A stretch of 60,324 nt of DNA from Streptomyces amritsarensis (lineage in GTDB: Bacteria > Actinomycetota > Actinomycetes > Streptomycetales > Streptomycetaceae). The notes below the pieces were generated by a model that saw nothing but the letters and a program-made list of their open reading frames with translations, searched no databases and had not been told where the DNA came from. The stretch spans positions 1 through 60,324 of the forward strand of contig NZ_MQUR01000042.1 of assembly GCF_001953875.1 (NCBI RefSeq), written 5' to 3'. This document shows positions 1 to 7,803 of this stretch, piece after piece; positions within the stretch are counted from its first letter, which is position 1; each line of letters begins with the position of its first letter. A program made the position numbers and the translations under genes.

Positions 1-654
1 GCGCTGCTGGGGCTCGTGGCGGAGAAGGCCGGCGGGCAGCCGCTGGAACGGCAGTTCCAGGAGCGGCTGATCGGCCCGCTGGCCCTGCACGGCACGTTCC
101 TGCCCGGCATCCACGACACCACCCTCCCCGCCCCCTACGCGCACGGCTACATGTACGGCGGTACGGCGTACGCGCTGACCGACAAGCCGTATCCCGACGA
201 CGTGCGCAAGGCGGCCGAGTCGGGGAAGCTGAAGCCGCTGGACTACACCCACCAGAACCCGTCCTACGCCCACGCCGCGGGCGGCGCCGTCTCCACCGCC
301 GAGGAACTGGCCATCTGGATCCGGTCCCTGACGGCGGGAAAGGTGCTGAACCCCACCTTCCAGAAGCAGTGGCTGGACAGCCCGCAGGCCGAGGACCCGG
401 ACGCGCCGCAGGGGCAGAAGTACGGGTACGGCATCGCCTACCAGCGCTTCGGCCCGAAGGCTGCGATGTACTACCACGGCGGCGAACTGCCGGGCTTCAA
501 CTCCTTCATCGGCCATGACCCGGACAACGACGTCACGCTCGTCGTCTGGACGAACCTGACCGTGTCACCCGACGGCAGGACGACGGCCAACAGCATGCTG
601 CCGACCATCCTCAACCAGGTCTACGCGGGCCCGGCCCTCCCCGGCGGCTACTGA
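1..654 (+). CDS. Serine beta-lactamase-like hydrolase (class C / DD-peptidase family), C-terminal part
   Basis: Partial: the frame is already open at base 1, so the N-terminus (signal peptide and SxxK nucleophile) lies outside the window; 217 residues are present. The first residues (ALLGLVAEKAGG) are the stretch that usually follows the Y-x-N motif of class C beta-lactamases and R61-type DD-peptidases. Near the end is YYHGGELPGFNS, where HGG fits the third active-site motif (KTG/HxG). The remainder (PSYAHAAGGAVSTAEELAIW) is typical of the family. Family members are secreted or lipid-anchored penicillin-binding esterases or D-aminopeptidases; the actual substrate cannot be told. It converges with the gene at 761-1426; a GC-rich palindrome lies just after the stop. 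Confidence 0.85.
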   Translation, partial: ALLGLVAEKAGGQPLERQFQERLIGPLALHGTFLPGIHDTTLPAPYAHGYMYGGTAYALTDKPYPDDVRKAAESGKLKPLDYTHQNPSYAHAAGGAVSTAEELAIWIRSLTAGKVLNPTFQKQWLDSPQAEDPDAPQGQKYGYGIAYQRFGPKAAMYYHGGELPGFNSFIGHDPDNDVTLVVWTNLTVSPDGRTTANSMLPTILNQVYAGPALPGGY

Positions 655-663
655 CCCGCCCCG

Positions 664-678
664 CGCCCGGACCGGGCG
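664..678. terminator. GC-rich inverted repeat between convergent genes
   Basis: CGCCCGG-A-CCGGGCG, arms of 7 bp around one base (in RNA the loop would be larger), 10 bp after the hydrolase stop. It has no T-tract, so it is at best a weak actinomycete-style terminator. Confidence 0.3.
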
Positions 679-760
679 AGCTGCGGATGCGCTGCCGCCG
701 GGCAGCCGTGTCACCGTGGTCCGCGGCCCGGACCGGCCCCCCCCGGCGGGCGGGCGCGGC

Positions 761-1426
761 TCAGCTGACCGCGGCGGCCGTGGCCGCCATCACCACCAGC
801 ATGGCGGCCTGCATGTCGCGGATGGCCGCTTGGACGCCGTCGGCAGCCCACTGGCCGGCGGCTATCTGCGCCATCCTCGGCTTCACCGCGGCCGGGCTGT
901 GGCCCGGGAAGGCCAGCCGGTGCAGTTTCGCTCCGTGGAGCAGGGCGATGAGACCCGCCGTCCGATCGTCGGGCGGGGCGTCCCCGAGGACGGCCGCGTC
1001 CAGCCGTTGCCGCAGGGCGCGCTCGACGGTGCCGTCGACCTCGGGGTAGCGCCGCCGGGGGAACACCCCCAGCACCTTGTCCACCTGCTCCGCCACCAGC
1101 CCGCGCTCGCCGAGCCGTTCCAGCACGGGGCCGGTCGCCTTCATGTGGTCCTTCGTCAGCCAGTCGGCCAGCCGCCGCCGGCCGAGGCCGCGCATCCAGG
1201 TCTCGATCAGCCGGATGCGGCCGTCGAGCAGCGGCTCCCCGGTCGGCTCGGTGCTCCTGAGCTCCATGTGCTTCCCGGAGATCGACACCCGTTCCGCCAG
1301 GACCAGTTCGAGCAGGATCGCTCCGGCCAGGGCCGGTGCCACCGACTGCCGCTGCCGCACCGCCCCGGACTCGTCGTCCAGGGACAGGAGCATGATCTCC
1401 TCGGCCAGCGTGATCGTGTTCCCCAT
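761..1426 (-). CDS. GPP34 family phosphoprotein (GOLPH3/Vps74-like)
   Basis: 221 residues from the ATG at 1426, chosen because MGNTITLAEEIMLLSLDDE is the standard N-terminus of this family; the open frame extends further upstream without family similarity. The LxEELxLLxLDDxxG opening, the central helix-rich segment with LTKDHMKATGPVLERLGERGL, and RRRYPEVD are typical of GPP34. In eukaryotes the family binds phosphatidylinositol 4-phosphate and sorts Golgi proteins. Actinobacterial members are mostly uncharacterised and often occur as many paralogues in Streptomyces. The tail is Ala-rich and hydrophobic (AAMLVVMAATAAAVS). It lies downstream of the MFS gene on the same strand, separated by a 50-bp inverted repeat. 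Confidence 0.85.
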   Translation of the reverse strand: MGNTITLAEEIMLLSLDDESGAVRQRQSVAPALAGAILLELVLAERVSISGKHMELRSTEPTGEPLLDGRIRLIETWMRGLGRRRLADWLTKDHMKATGPVLERLGERGLVAEQVDKVLGVFPRRRYPEVDGTVERALRQRLDAAVLGDAPPDDRTAGLIALLHGAKLHRLAFPGHSPAAVKPRMAQIAAGQWAADGVQAAIRDMQAAMLVVMAATAAAVS

Positions 1427-1541
1427 GTGCGTCGCCCCCAGGTCTTCGTGCTTCTCGTAGGGAAGGACGACCGGAGACCACCCGGAGTTCCACACCGGCC
1501 GACATGATCGACAAGACCTCCGCGGGGCCTGTCCGCATCCC

Positions 1542-1594
1542 AAGGGCTGTCCCGTGATCCCCGGCGGGCGCACGACGACAGCGGGACAGTCCTT
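1542..1594. repeat. Short inverted-repeat element, AAGGGCTGTCCCG arms
   Basis: The left arm AAGGGCTGTCCCG (1542-1554) and the right arm CGGGACAGTCCTT (1582-1594) are inverted, 12 of 13 bases matching, around a 27-base centre. The right arm carries the TAA stop of the MFS gene (1593-1595). The first 22 bases match the repeat at 60252 at about 20 positions, and one arm recurs alone at 52437. It may be a deleted MITE-like element; it can also act as a terminator hairpin for the MFS gene. Confidence 0.7.
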
Positions 1595-3653
1595 AGTGCC
1601 GCACGACCACCTTCGGCGCGAAGCTCCCCTCGCCGAGGTCCTCGGCCAGCAGCCGCTTCGCGATCGCGTCCGCCGCGACCCTCAGTTCGGCGCTGCGCGG
1701 CCGGCCGCGGTCCTTCTCCAGCTGGTCGCCCAGCCACTTGCCCCACGCCGCCGAGATGACGTCGGCCTCCCGCTGCCCGGCGGGCGTGAGGCTGAAGAAG
1801 GTGCCGTCGCGGGTGAGGAAGCCCTCCTCCACCATCCGGTCGAACACCGGCAGCAGTACCTCCGGCGGCAGCGAACGCCGTCCGGCGACCAGGCCGATGC
1901 TGGAGTGGCCGATCGTCCTGGTCATCAGTTCCACCTGCATCACCGTCCAGGCGCCCGCGATGTCCAGCCGGGTGTCGGAGGATTCGACGATCCCCCGCGC
2001 CGTGTCCGCCCCCATGTTCCGCACGAGTTTGCCGACCGCCAGCTCCAGCAGCTTGGCCGAGTCGCCCGAGGCCGTGGCCGGCGAGCCGAAGCCGTCGCCC
2101 ATGTCCGTGGACCCGGCGCGCGCGGTGTCGCGCAGCTTGACCTGCTTGAGGAAGAGCGCCACGACGAACCCGAACGCCGCCACCGGCACGGTCCACAGGA
2201 ACACCGTCTGGAGGGCGTCTGCGTAGGCGTCGACGACCGGTGTGGCGGCGGCCGGATCGAGCTCGTGCACGCCCTGCGGGGTCGAGGCGGCCCTGGCCAG
2301 CTCCGCCGGGTCCTCCCCGGTGGCGCGTGCCGCTTCCGCGACCGCCTCCTCCAGCGACGGCCCCAGGTGGTTGGCGTAGATCGTTCCGAAGACCGCCGTC
2401 CCGAAGGCGCTGCCGAGCGTACGGAAGAAGGTGACACCCGAGGTGGCCGTGCCGAGGTCCGCGTAGTCGACGGTGTTCTGCACGGCGATCGTCAGCACCT
2501 GCATGGACAGGCCGATGCCGACGCCGAGCACGAACATGTAGAGCGATTCCAGCAGGCTGTCGGTGCCGGGCTCCATCCTCGACAGCAGGTACAGGCCGAT
2601 GCCCATGACCGCGTTGCCGACGATCGGGAAGATCCGGTACCGGCCGGTCTTGCTGACGACGTTGCCGCTGAAGACGGAGGCGAGCAGCAGACCGAAGACC
2701 ATGGGCAGGGTCCGCACGCCCGAGATCGTGGCCGAGTCCCCGTCGACGTACTGCAGGTACGTCGGCAGGAACGTCAGCGCGCCGAGCATCGCGAACCCGA
2801 CGACGAAGCTCAGCACGGAGCACACGGCGAAGACCGGATTGCGGAAGAGCCGCATCGGGATCATCGGCTCCACGGCGCGCGTCTCGGCCAGGCAGAACAG
2901 CGCCAGCGCGACCGCGCCGCCCGCGAACAGGCCGATGATCACGGGTGAGGTCCAGGCGTACTCGTTGCCGCCCCAGCTGGTGGCCAGGATCAGGGCGCTC
3001 GATCCGACCGCCACCAGGGCGATGCCGAGGTAGTCGATGACCGGCTTGCCCGAGGCGCGTACCGCAGGGATCGTCCTGGCGGCCGCGATGACCACCAGGA
3101 TGGCGATCGGGACGTTGACGTAGAAGCACCACCGCCAGGTCAGCTGGTCGGTGAAGAAGCCTCCGAGCAGCGGCCCGATCACGGTGGCGACGCCGAAGAC
3201 CGCGCCGATCGCGCCCTGGTACTTGCCGCGTTCGCGCAGGGGCACGACGTCGGCGATCAGCGCCATCGCGGTGACCATCAGGCCGCCGGCACCGACGCCC
3301 TGGACGCCGCGCCACACGATCAGGAACGTCATGTTGGCGGACAGGCCGCACAGGAAGGAGCCGCTGATGAAGACGACGGCGGAGATCTGGAAGATCAGTT
3401 TTCGGCCGAAGAGGTCGCCGAACTTGCCCACCAGGACCGTCGCCACGGTCTCGGCGAGCAGGTAGGAAGTCACCACCCACGACATGTGGTCCCCGCCGCC
3501 CAGGTCCCCCACGATCGTGGGCAGGGCGGTTCCGACGATCGTCTGGTCGAGGGCCGCCAGCAGTACACCCAGCATGATCGTGCCGAAGACGACGTTGCGC
3601 CGCCGCCGGTCGAGCACGGGGGGCGCGGCGGCCGCGGCGGGGGCAGTGGTCAC
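1593..3653 (-). CDS. MFS drug exporter, DHA2/EmrB-QacA type, with C-terminal winged-helix tail
   Basis: Drug:proton antiporter of the 14-TM DHA2 family. Motif A is visible as GKFGDLFGRK after the second TM segment, followed by the antiporter motif C-like GAVFGVATVIGPLLGG, and ALDQTIVGTALPTI in TM1 is the family hallmark. The membrane part ends around residue 500. It is followed by about 165 residues that are not membrane-like and resemble a MarR-type winged helix (AWTVMQVELMTRTIG, LLPVFDRMVEEGFLTRDG, FSLTPAGQREADVI). The start is uncertain: several in-frame GTG codons lie between 3653 and 3689, and the one before TTAPAAAAAPPVLDRRRR is used here. The stop codon lies in a repeat arm. The gene may export a toxic compound; no dedicated regulator gene is adjacent. 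Confidence 0.85.
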   Translation of the reverse strand: MTTAPAAAAAPPVLDRRRRNVVFGTIMLGVLLAALDQTIVGTALPTIVGDLGGGDHMSWVVTSYLLAETVATVLVGKFGDLFGRKLIFQISAVVFISGSFLCGLSANMTFLIVWRGVQGVGAGGLMVTAMALIADVVPLRERGKYQGAIGAVFGVATVIGPLLGGFFTDQLTWRWCFYVNVPIAILVVIAAARTIPAVRASGKPVIDYLGIALVAVGSSALILATSWGGNEYAWTSPVIIGLFAGGAVALALFCLAETRAVEPMIPMRLFRNPVFAVCSVLSFVVGFAMLGALTFLPTYLQYVDGDSATISGVRTLPMVFGLLLASVFSGNVVSKTGRYRIFPIVGNAVMGIGLYLLSRMEPGTDSLLESLYMFVLGVGIGLSMQVLTIAVQNTVDYADLGTATSGVTFFRTLGSAFGTAVFGTIYANHLGPSLEEAVAEAARATGEDPAELARAASTPQGVHELDPAAATPVVDAYADALQTVFLWTVPVAAFGFVVALFLKQVKLRDTARAGSTDMGDGFGSPATASGDSAKLLELAVGKLVRNMGADTARGIVESSDTRLDIAGAWTVMQVELMTRTIGHSSIGLVAGRRSLPPEVLLPVFDRMVEEGFLTRDGTFFSLTPAGQREADVISAAWGKWLGDQLEKDRGRPRSAELRVAADAIAKRLLAEDLGEGSFAPKVVVRH

Positions 3654-3735
3654 ATCTCGCACTCTCACAGCACGCCCGCCGCGCCGCATGCGGCGCTGGG
3701 CCGTCGGAGGGACCCCCGGACGGCCCCGCGCGCGG

Positions 3736-3752
3736 CCCGGCCCGGGGCCGGG
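3736..3752. terminator. GC palindrome after the GH4 gene
   Basis: CCCGGCCC-G-GGGCCGGG, 10 bp beyond the GH4 stop and between it and the MFS gene on the same strand. No T-tract; possible terminator hairpin. Confidence 0.35.
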
Positions 3753-3761
3753 ACAGACCGG

Positions 3762-5117
3762 TCAGCGCAGGTGGGCCAGGCCCGGATGGGCTGTCGCGTA
3801 GCCGTCCAGCAGCCGCCGGGCCACGGCCACGGAGTCGACCAGCGGGTGGAGCGCGAAGGCCTTCACGGCGTCGGCCCGCGCACCGCTCGCGGCCGCCGCG
3901 AGGATCTCCCGCTCCACGGCCTTGACGGAGGTCACCAGCCCCACCGCGTGCAGCGGCAGCTGCTCGACGCCCATGGGGTGGGCGCCGTTGGCGTCCACCA
4001 GGCAGGGCACCTCGATGACCGCTGCGGCGTCCAGGACGGACAGCGTCGAGCCGTTGCGGACGTTCAGGATCAGCGTGGCCCGCTCGTCCCGGGCGATGGC
4101 CCGCATCAGCGCGAGGGCGACCTTCTCGTAGCCGCCTGACTCCAGGTCGCTCTCGTCGCGCTCGCCGGCGCCGGCTGCCTCGCGGTTCTCGGCCATGTAC
4201 GTGGCCTCGCGCTCGGCGCGGGTCCGGTCCCAGGCGGCCAGGGCCGCCCCGGCCGGCAGCCCGGGCCGTCCGGCCTCGGCGTAGAAGCCGCGCTGCTGGT
4301 CGCGCAGGAAGGCCCCGCGGGTCTGTCCGGCCTCCTGGTACGCCCGTACGGTGTCACGGTTGAAGTAGTAGTAGTGCAGGTACTCGTTGGGGATGGCGCC
4401 GAGGGAGCGCAGCCACTCGGCGCCGAAGAGGCGGCCCTCCTCGAAGGACTCCAGCGCCTCGGTGTCGGCCAGCAGCCGTGGCAGCTCGTCGCGCCCGCCG
4501 ATGCGCAGGCCGCGGACCCACCCCAGGTGGTTGAGGCCCACGTAGTCGATCCAGGCGTCCTGCGGCCGGGCGCCCAGCAGCCGGGCGATGCGCCGGCCGA
4601 GGCCCACGGGCGAGTCGCAGATGCCGATCACGCGGTCGCCGAGTTCCTCGGCCATGGCCTCGGTGACCAGGCCGGCCGGGTTGGTGAAGTTGATGACCCA
4701 GGCCTCGGGGGCCGCACGGGCGATCCTGCGGGCGATGCCGCGGGCCACGGGGACGGTCCGCAGTCCGTACGCGATCCCGCCCGCGCCCACCGTCTCCTGG
4801 CCCAGGACGCCTTCGGCCAGGGCGACGCGCTCGTCCGCGGCGCGCCCTTCGAGGCCGCCGACGCGGATGGCGGAGAAGACGAAGTCGGCCCCGCGCAGGG
4901 CCTCGTCGAGGTCCCGGGTGGCCGTGACGGCCGGGGCGTCGGGCACCGCGGCGGCCGCGGCGAGGTCCTGGAGGACGCGGGTCATGGCGGCGAGCCGCGC
5001 GGGGTCCTCGTCGTAGAGCGTCACGTGGGACACCCGCCCCTCGGCGTGGTCCCCGAGCAGTGCTCCGTACACGAGCGGTACCCGGAAGCCGCCTCCGCCG
5101 AGGATCGTCAGCCGCAC
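3762..5117 (-). CDS. Glycoside hydrolase family 4 (6-phospho-beta-glucosidase type)
   Basis: 451 residues from the GTG at 5117, chosen for the AAGGGCGG-TAGGGG ribosome site before it and because VRLTILGGGGFRVP is the NAD-binding N-terminus of GH4 enzymes. GH4 glycosidases need NAD+ and a divalent metal and act by oxidation-elimination. Visible motifs are the Rossmann GGGGFRVP, DFVFSAIRVGG, VINFTNPAG (conserved N-x-TNP), ICDSP (Cys metal ligand), GLNHLGW (metal-binding His) and IPNEYLHYYYF. Members hydrolyse phosphorylated or plain disaccharides in the cytoplasm, but no PTS or sugar transporter is adjacent, so the substrate is open. The upstream reading frame (Ser/Gly/Ala-rich) comes from a hexamer repeat and is not part of the protein. 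Confidence 0.9.
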   Translation of the reverse strand: MRLTILGGGGFRVPLVYGALLGDHAEGRVSHVTLYDEDPARLAAMTRVLQDLAAAAAVPDAPAVTATRDLDEALRGADFVFSAIRVGGLEGRAADERVALAEGVLGQETVGAGGIAYGLRTVPVARGIARRIARAAPEAWVINFTNPAGLVTEAMAEELGDRVIGICDSPVGLGRRIARLLGARPQDAWIDYVGLNHLGWVRGLRIGGRDELPRLLADTEALESFEEGRLFGAEWLRSLGAIPNEYLHYYYFNRDTVRAYQEAGQTRGAFLRDQQRGFYAEAGRPGLPAGAALAAWDRTRAEREATYMAENREAAGAGERDESDLESGGYEKVALALMRAIARDERATLILNVRNGSTLSVLDAAAVIEVPCLVDANGAHPMGVEQLPLHAVGLVTSVKAVEREILAAAASGARADAVKAFALHPLVDSVAVARRLLDGYATAHPGLAHLR

Positions 5118-5185
5118 GCCCCTACCGCCCTTCGCCAGTGCAGATGCCGGTCCGGATGCCCGCCCGGACGGATGCCCGCCCGGTG

Positions 5186-5234
5186 CCGACGCCGATCCCG
5201 ATCCCGATGCCGATCCCGGCGCCGATCCCGATGC
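5186..5234. repeat. Hexamer tandem repeat (CCGATC/CCGATG-type)
   Basis: About eight imperfect 6-bp units (GCCGAT/CCCGAT) lie in the 189-bp space between the GH4 start and the upstream XRE gene on the same strand. It is a slippage-prone microsatellite that opens long spurious frames on both strands. Confidence 0.7.
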
Positions 5235-5306
5235 CACGATCGATGACACGCCTCGACGGCACAGCACCTCCGGCGGGCGTCCGCCGCACCAGTCTGCCCC
5301 GGTCGG

Positions 5307-6296
5307 TCACTCTCCCAGCGACGGCACGGCGCGCAGCCGGGCTCCCGGCTGGAGGGGAATGGCCGTGAGGCCCCGGGGCGGACCCGTCGGCACGCCCTGC
5401 GGGCCGGACAGGATCAGGGTGATCCGGGTGAGCCCCATCTCGTCGAGCATGCGGCTGGTCTCGGCCACCATCCGGCAGCGCACGAGGCCCCATCGCGGGT
5501 CGGGGTGGCGCACGGTGCGCACCGCCCCGTCCTGCTCGGCGGCCTCCGGCCCCCGCTTGCTCAGCCAGTGGGGGACGCCGTACCGGTAGGCCGCCTCCAT
5601 GAACGGGTCGCGGGCCACCTCCTGGCGGATGCTGCACAGCCCCTCGTCCTCGGGGGCCTGCGCGAGCGCCGTCGCGAACTGCGCGAGCAGCGGCACGCAC
5701 CAGCCCGGTTCGTGGTCCTCCAGCACGGCCGCGGCGTCCGGGTGGAACAGCACGAAGCGCAGGAAGTTGTCGTCCGGCAGGGCCGTCGGGTGCGGCCGTA
5801 CGGACTGGAAGAGCTGGTCGAAGGCCGAATTGGTGAGGGCGACGTCCCACCGGTGGTCCACCAGGAAGCTCGGGTAGGGCAAGGCTTCCATCAGGGCCGC
5901 GTAGTCGCACAGGTAGTCGCGCTGCGCCGGGTCCTCGGGGAGCCGGTTCTCGTCGGAGGCCCGCCACGTGGGCGGCGGGTCGCGGTCGACCATGACGCGG
6001 AAGAGCCAGAAGCACTGGCGCTCGCTCATCTCCAGGGCTTCGGCCAGGGCGAGGAGCTTGCGGTCCGTCCACTCCTTGACCAGGCCGCGTTCCCAGTTTC
6101 CGTACGCGCGCACGCTGATGCGGAGCCGGGTGGCGAGGTCCTCCTGGCTCAGCCCCAGCTCCTCGCGGCGCTGGCGCAAAATCTCCTTGCGTCGCTCCGA
6201 CCGCACGGCACCGCGCGCGGACTCCTCGCCCGCCAGGCGTTCTTCACCGGCTCGGGCGAGGCCATCGGACGGGCCCACCGCTGCGAGATGTGGCAC
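5307..6296 (-). CDS. XRE-family regulator with MmyB-like ligand-binding domain
   Basis: 329 residues from a GTG at 6296 preceded by a strong GGAGGAGGGGGAG site. Residues about 37-90 form a Cro/C1-type helix-turn-helix (LRQRREELGLSQEDLATRLRISVRAYGNWERG). The rest fits the MmyB-like PAS-fold domain, with LPYPSFLVDHRWDVALTNSAFDQLF being the characteristic stretch that binds fatty-acid-like ligands in related proteins. The Cys in ERQCFWLF is unremarkable. The gene is divergent from the HTH/ImmA-IrrE module, with 216 bp between the start codons. It probably autoregulates, and may control the module, through TGTGGCA sites seen there (inference). Confidence 0.88.
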   Translation of the reverse strand: MPHLAAVGPSDGLARAGEERLAGEESARGAVRSERRKEILRQRREELGLSQEDLATRLRISVRAYGNWERGLVKEWTDRKLLALAEALEMSERQCFWLFRVMVDRDPPPTWRASDENRLPEDPAQRDYLCDYAALMEALPYPSFLVDHRWDVALTNSAFDQLFQSVRPHPTALPDDNFLRFVLFHPDAAAVLEDHEPGWCVPLLAQFATALAQAPEDEGLCSIRQEVARDPFMEAAYRYGVPHWLSKRGPEAAEQDGAVRTVRHPDPRWGLVRCRMVAETSRMLDEMGLTRITLILSGPQGVPTGPPRGLTAIPLQPGARLRAVPSLGE

Positions 6297-6425
6297 TGAG
6301 AGCTCCCCCTCCTCCGGTCTGGATCTTCATTTCCGTGTGGCGATCCTGCTACCGACTTCATTCGAGTGTCAACTATTGTGGCAATTCCAGCCTCTTGACA
6401 GCTCATTCCCGCCACAGCTGTGGCA
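6290..6425. promoter_or_regulatory. Divergent regulatory region with repeated TGTGGCA half-sites
   Basis: TGTGGCA occurs at 6290-6296 (overlapping the XRE start codon), 6377-6383 and 6419-6425. The last forms the perfect 14-bp palindrome GCCACAGCTGTGGC (6411-6424). A consensus TTGACA lies at 6395-6400, and a TAGATT -10-like hexamer at 6454-6459. The arrangement looks like operators for one of the two flanking regulators. Confidence 0.5.
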
Positions 6426-6512
6426 CGTTCTAGCCCTTCCGGGCGAGAGCGGCTAGATTCCAGAAGCCGACCATGTGCCGTACCGACTTCGCGCGATCTA
6501 GGAGAACCACTG

Positions 6513-7181
6513 GTGACAGACGGCTTCCCGGCTCCCGTCGCGGTGGCCGACGCACCCCTGGCAGCGACCATCACCCGCGTCGCCGAACTCGCGGGCAAGA
6601 TGGGCCGCGACCTCAGCCAGGTCTTCGACCTGCGACGCCTCTCGGAGGCTTCGGGCGTGCCCACGGATGTGGTCAAGACCCTGCTCGACGGCAGGCCGGC
6701 CGGCGAACCCGACCTCCAGGCCCGCTTCCTGCAGCGTCTGGACCTGCTGCGGCGTACCCGCGTCAAGCCGAACGGACGCCGGTACACGCAGCAGGAGATC
6801 GCCGACGGCGCCGGCATGTCGAGGCAGCAGGCGGGAGCCCTGATCAACGGCGACCGCCGCCCCACGATGGAGCATTGCGACGCGATCCAGCGCTTCTTCG
6901 GGGTGCACGCCGGGTTCCTCACGGCCCACGACGCCGACGCCCTCACCGACGCGCTCCAGCGGACCGAGCAACAGCTCCTCCAGGACTACGCGGGACGCGC
7001 GCGGGAAACCGTACCGGCCTCGGCCGCATCGGCGGGCGATCCGCTGGCAAGACTCCTGCAGAACCACGGTGTACGGGGCATCGCCTGGCGCGCCGCCCAA
7101 TTGCCCAGCGACAAGCACCGGGACAAGGTGACCGAATGGCTGGACATGCTCCTCGAAAGCGTAAAACCGAACGAATCCTGA
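6513..7181 (+). CDS. HTH regulator, single-unit member of a paired family
   Basis: 222 residues from the GTG at 6513, chosen for AGGAGAA seven bases upstream; the frame is open earlier without a ribosome site. Residues 91-131 are a Cro/C1-like helix-turn-helix (YTQQEIADGAGMSRQQAGAL, then IQRFFGV). The segment before it (DLRRLSEASGVP...LLDG, residues 39-60) resembles a second small helical recognition unit. The C-terminus (GDPLARLLQNHGVRGIAWRA) is shared with the larger regulator at 36146-37171, which contains two copies of the central unit. The gene starts a three-gene set with an ImmA/IrrE metallopeptidase and a MAB_1171c membrane protein. By analogy with ImmR/ImmA it may be the repressor cleaved by the next protein; that pairing is inferred. 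Confidence 0.8.
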   Translation: MTDGFPAPVAVADAPLAATITRVAELAGKMGRDLSQVFDLRRLSEASGVPTDVVKTLLDGRPAGEPDLQARFLQRLDLLRRTRVKPNGRRYTQQEIADGAGMSRQQAGALINGDRRPTMEHCDAIQRFFGVHAGFLTAHDADALTDALQRTEQQLLQDYAGRARETVPASAASAGDPLARLLQNHGVRGIAWRAAQLPSDKHRDKVTEWLDMLLESVKPNES

Positions 7182-7245
7182 CCCAGTCGAAAGTCTGGGT
7201 CTGATCCTTGAGTCCTGATCCGGATCCGCGCCGACGGGGAGAACG

Positions 7246-7803
7246 GTGAGCATAGGCAGAGAGCAGCGGCGGTTGTGCGGGGAGCTGGTGGCCGGCATCC
7301 GGCTGACCGCCCCCGTGGAGCCCGTGGACCTCTACGCTGCCCTCTGTGAGGGCATGAGCAGACACCGCGGCCGCCGGGTCGACTTCCGGATGGCGTCGTT
7401 CCCGCCCCGGACGGCCAGCGGCCTGTGGCTCGACATGGCGGACCGCGATCTCGTGGTCATCGAGGAACGCACCGCCCCCGACCACCAACTGGTCATCCTG
7501 GGCCACGAGCTGTGGCACATGAAGGCCGGCCACTGCAGCCACCACGTCGACGGCGCCGCCGTCGCCGCGCGGCTGCTGTCCGACGAGGCCGACATCGGCG
7601 AGACGGTCCGCCGTGTCGCCGCGCGCACGCGCGCCGACGTCCAGGAGGAGACCGAGGCCGAGACCTTCGGCTTACTGCTGGGCAGCCGCTGCAGGAACTG
7701 GCTGGCCGGATCGGCGGGCCACCGGACGCCCGTCCAGCGCAACGACCTCGCCGGCCGCATCGAGGCGTCACTGGGCTACCGGGGACTGAGGAACGACCGT
7801 TGA
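7246..7803 (+). CDS. ImmA/IrrE-type metallo-endopeptidase (contains a TTA codon)
   Basis: 185 residues from a GTG preceded by GGGGAGAACG. The zinc motif HELWH is at 87-91 and the likely third ligand Glu at about 139 (EETEAETFG), as in ImmA/IrrE proteins, which cleave XRE-type repressors. Codon 143 (7672-7674) is TTA, the rare leucine codon read by the bldA tRNA in Streptomyces; I see no other TTA in an accepted gene in this window. The gene lies 64 bp after the HTH gene and overlaps the next start (TTGA). Its synthesis is therefore likely tied to developmental or stationary-phase bldA supply. Substrate unproven. Confidence 0.88.
   Translation: MSIGREQRRLCGELVAGIRLTAPVEPVDLYAALCEGMSRHRGRRVDFRMASFPPRTASGLWLDMADRDLVVIEERTAPDHQLVILGHELWHMKAGHCSHHVDGAAVAARLLSDEADIGETVRRVAARTRADVQEETEAETFGLLLGSRCRNWLAGSAGHRTPVQRNDLAGRIEASLGYRGLRNDR

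Noticed and set aside
1207..3480. 757-residue open frame on the minus strand across GPP34 and the MFS gene
   Set aside because: It is in another frame of real genes, Arg/Gly/Pro-rich, without ribosome site or domain; a product of high GC codon structure.
5186..5234. N-terminal extension of the GH4 protein encoded by the hexamer repeat
   Set aside because: The GTG at 5117 has a proper ribosome site and begins exactly at the conserved NAD-binding strand.
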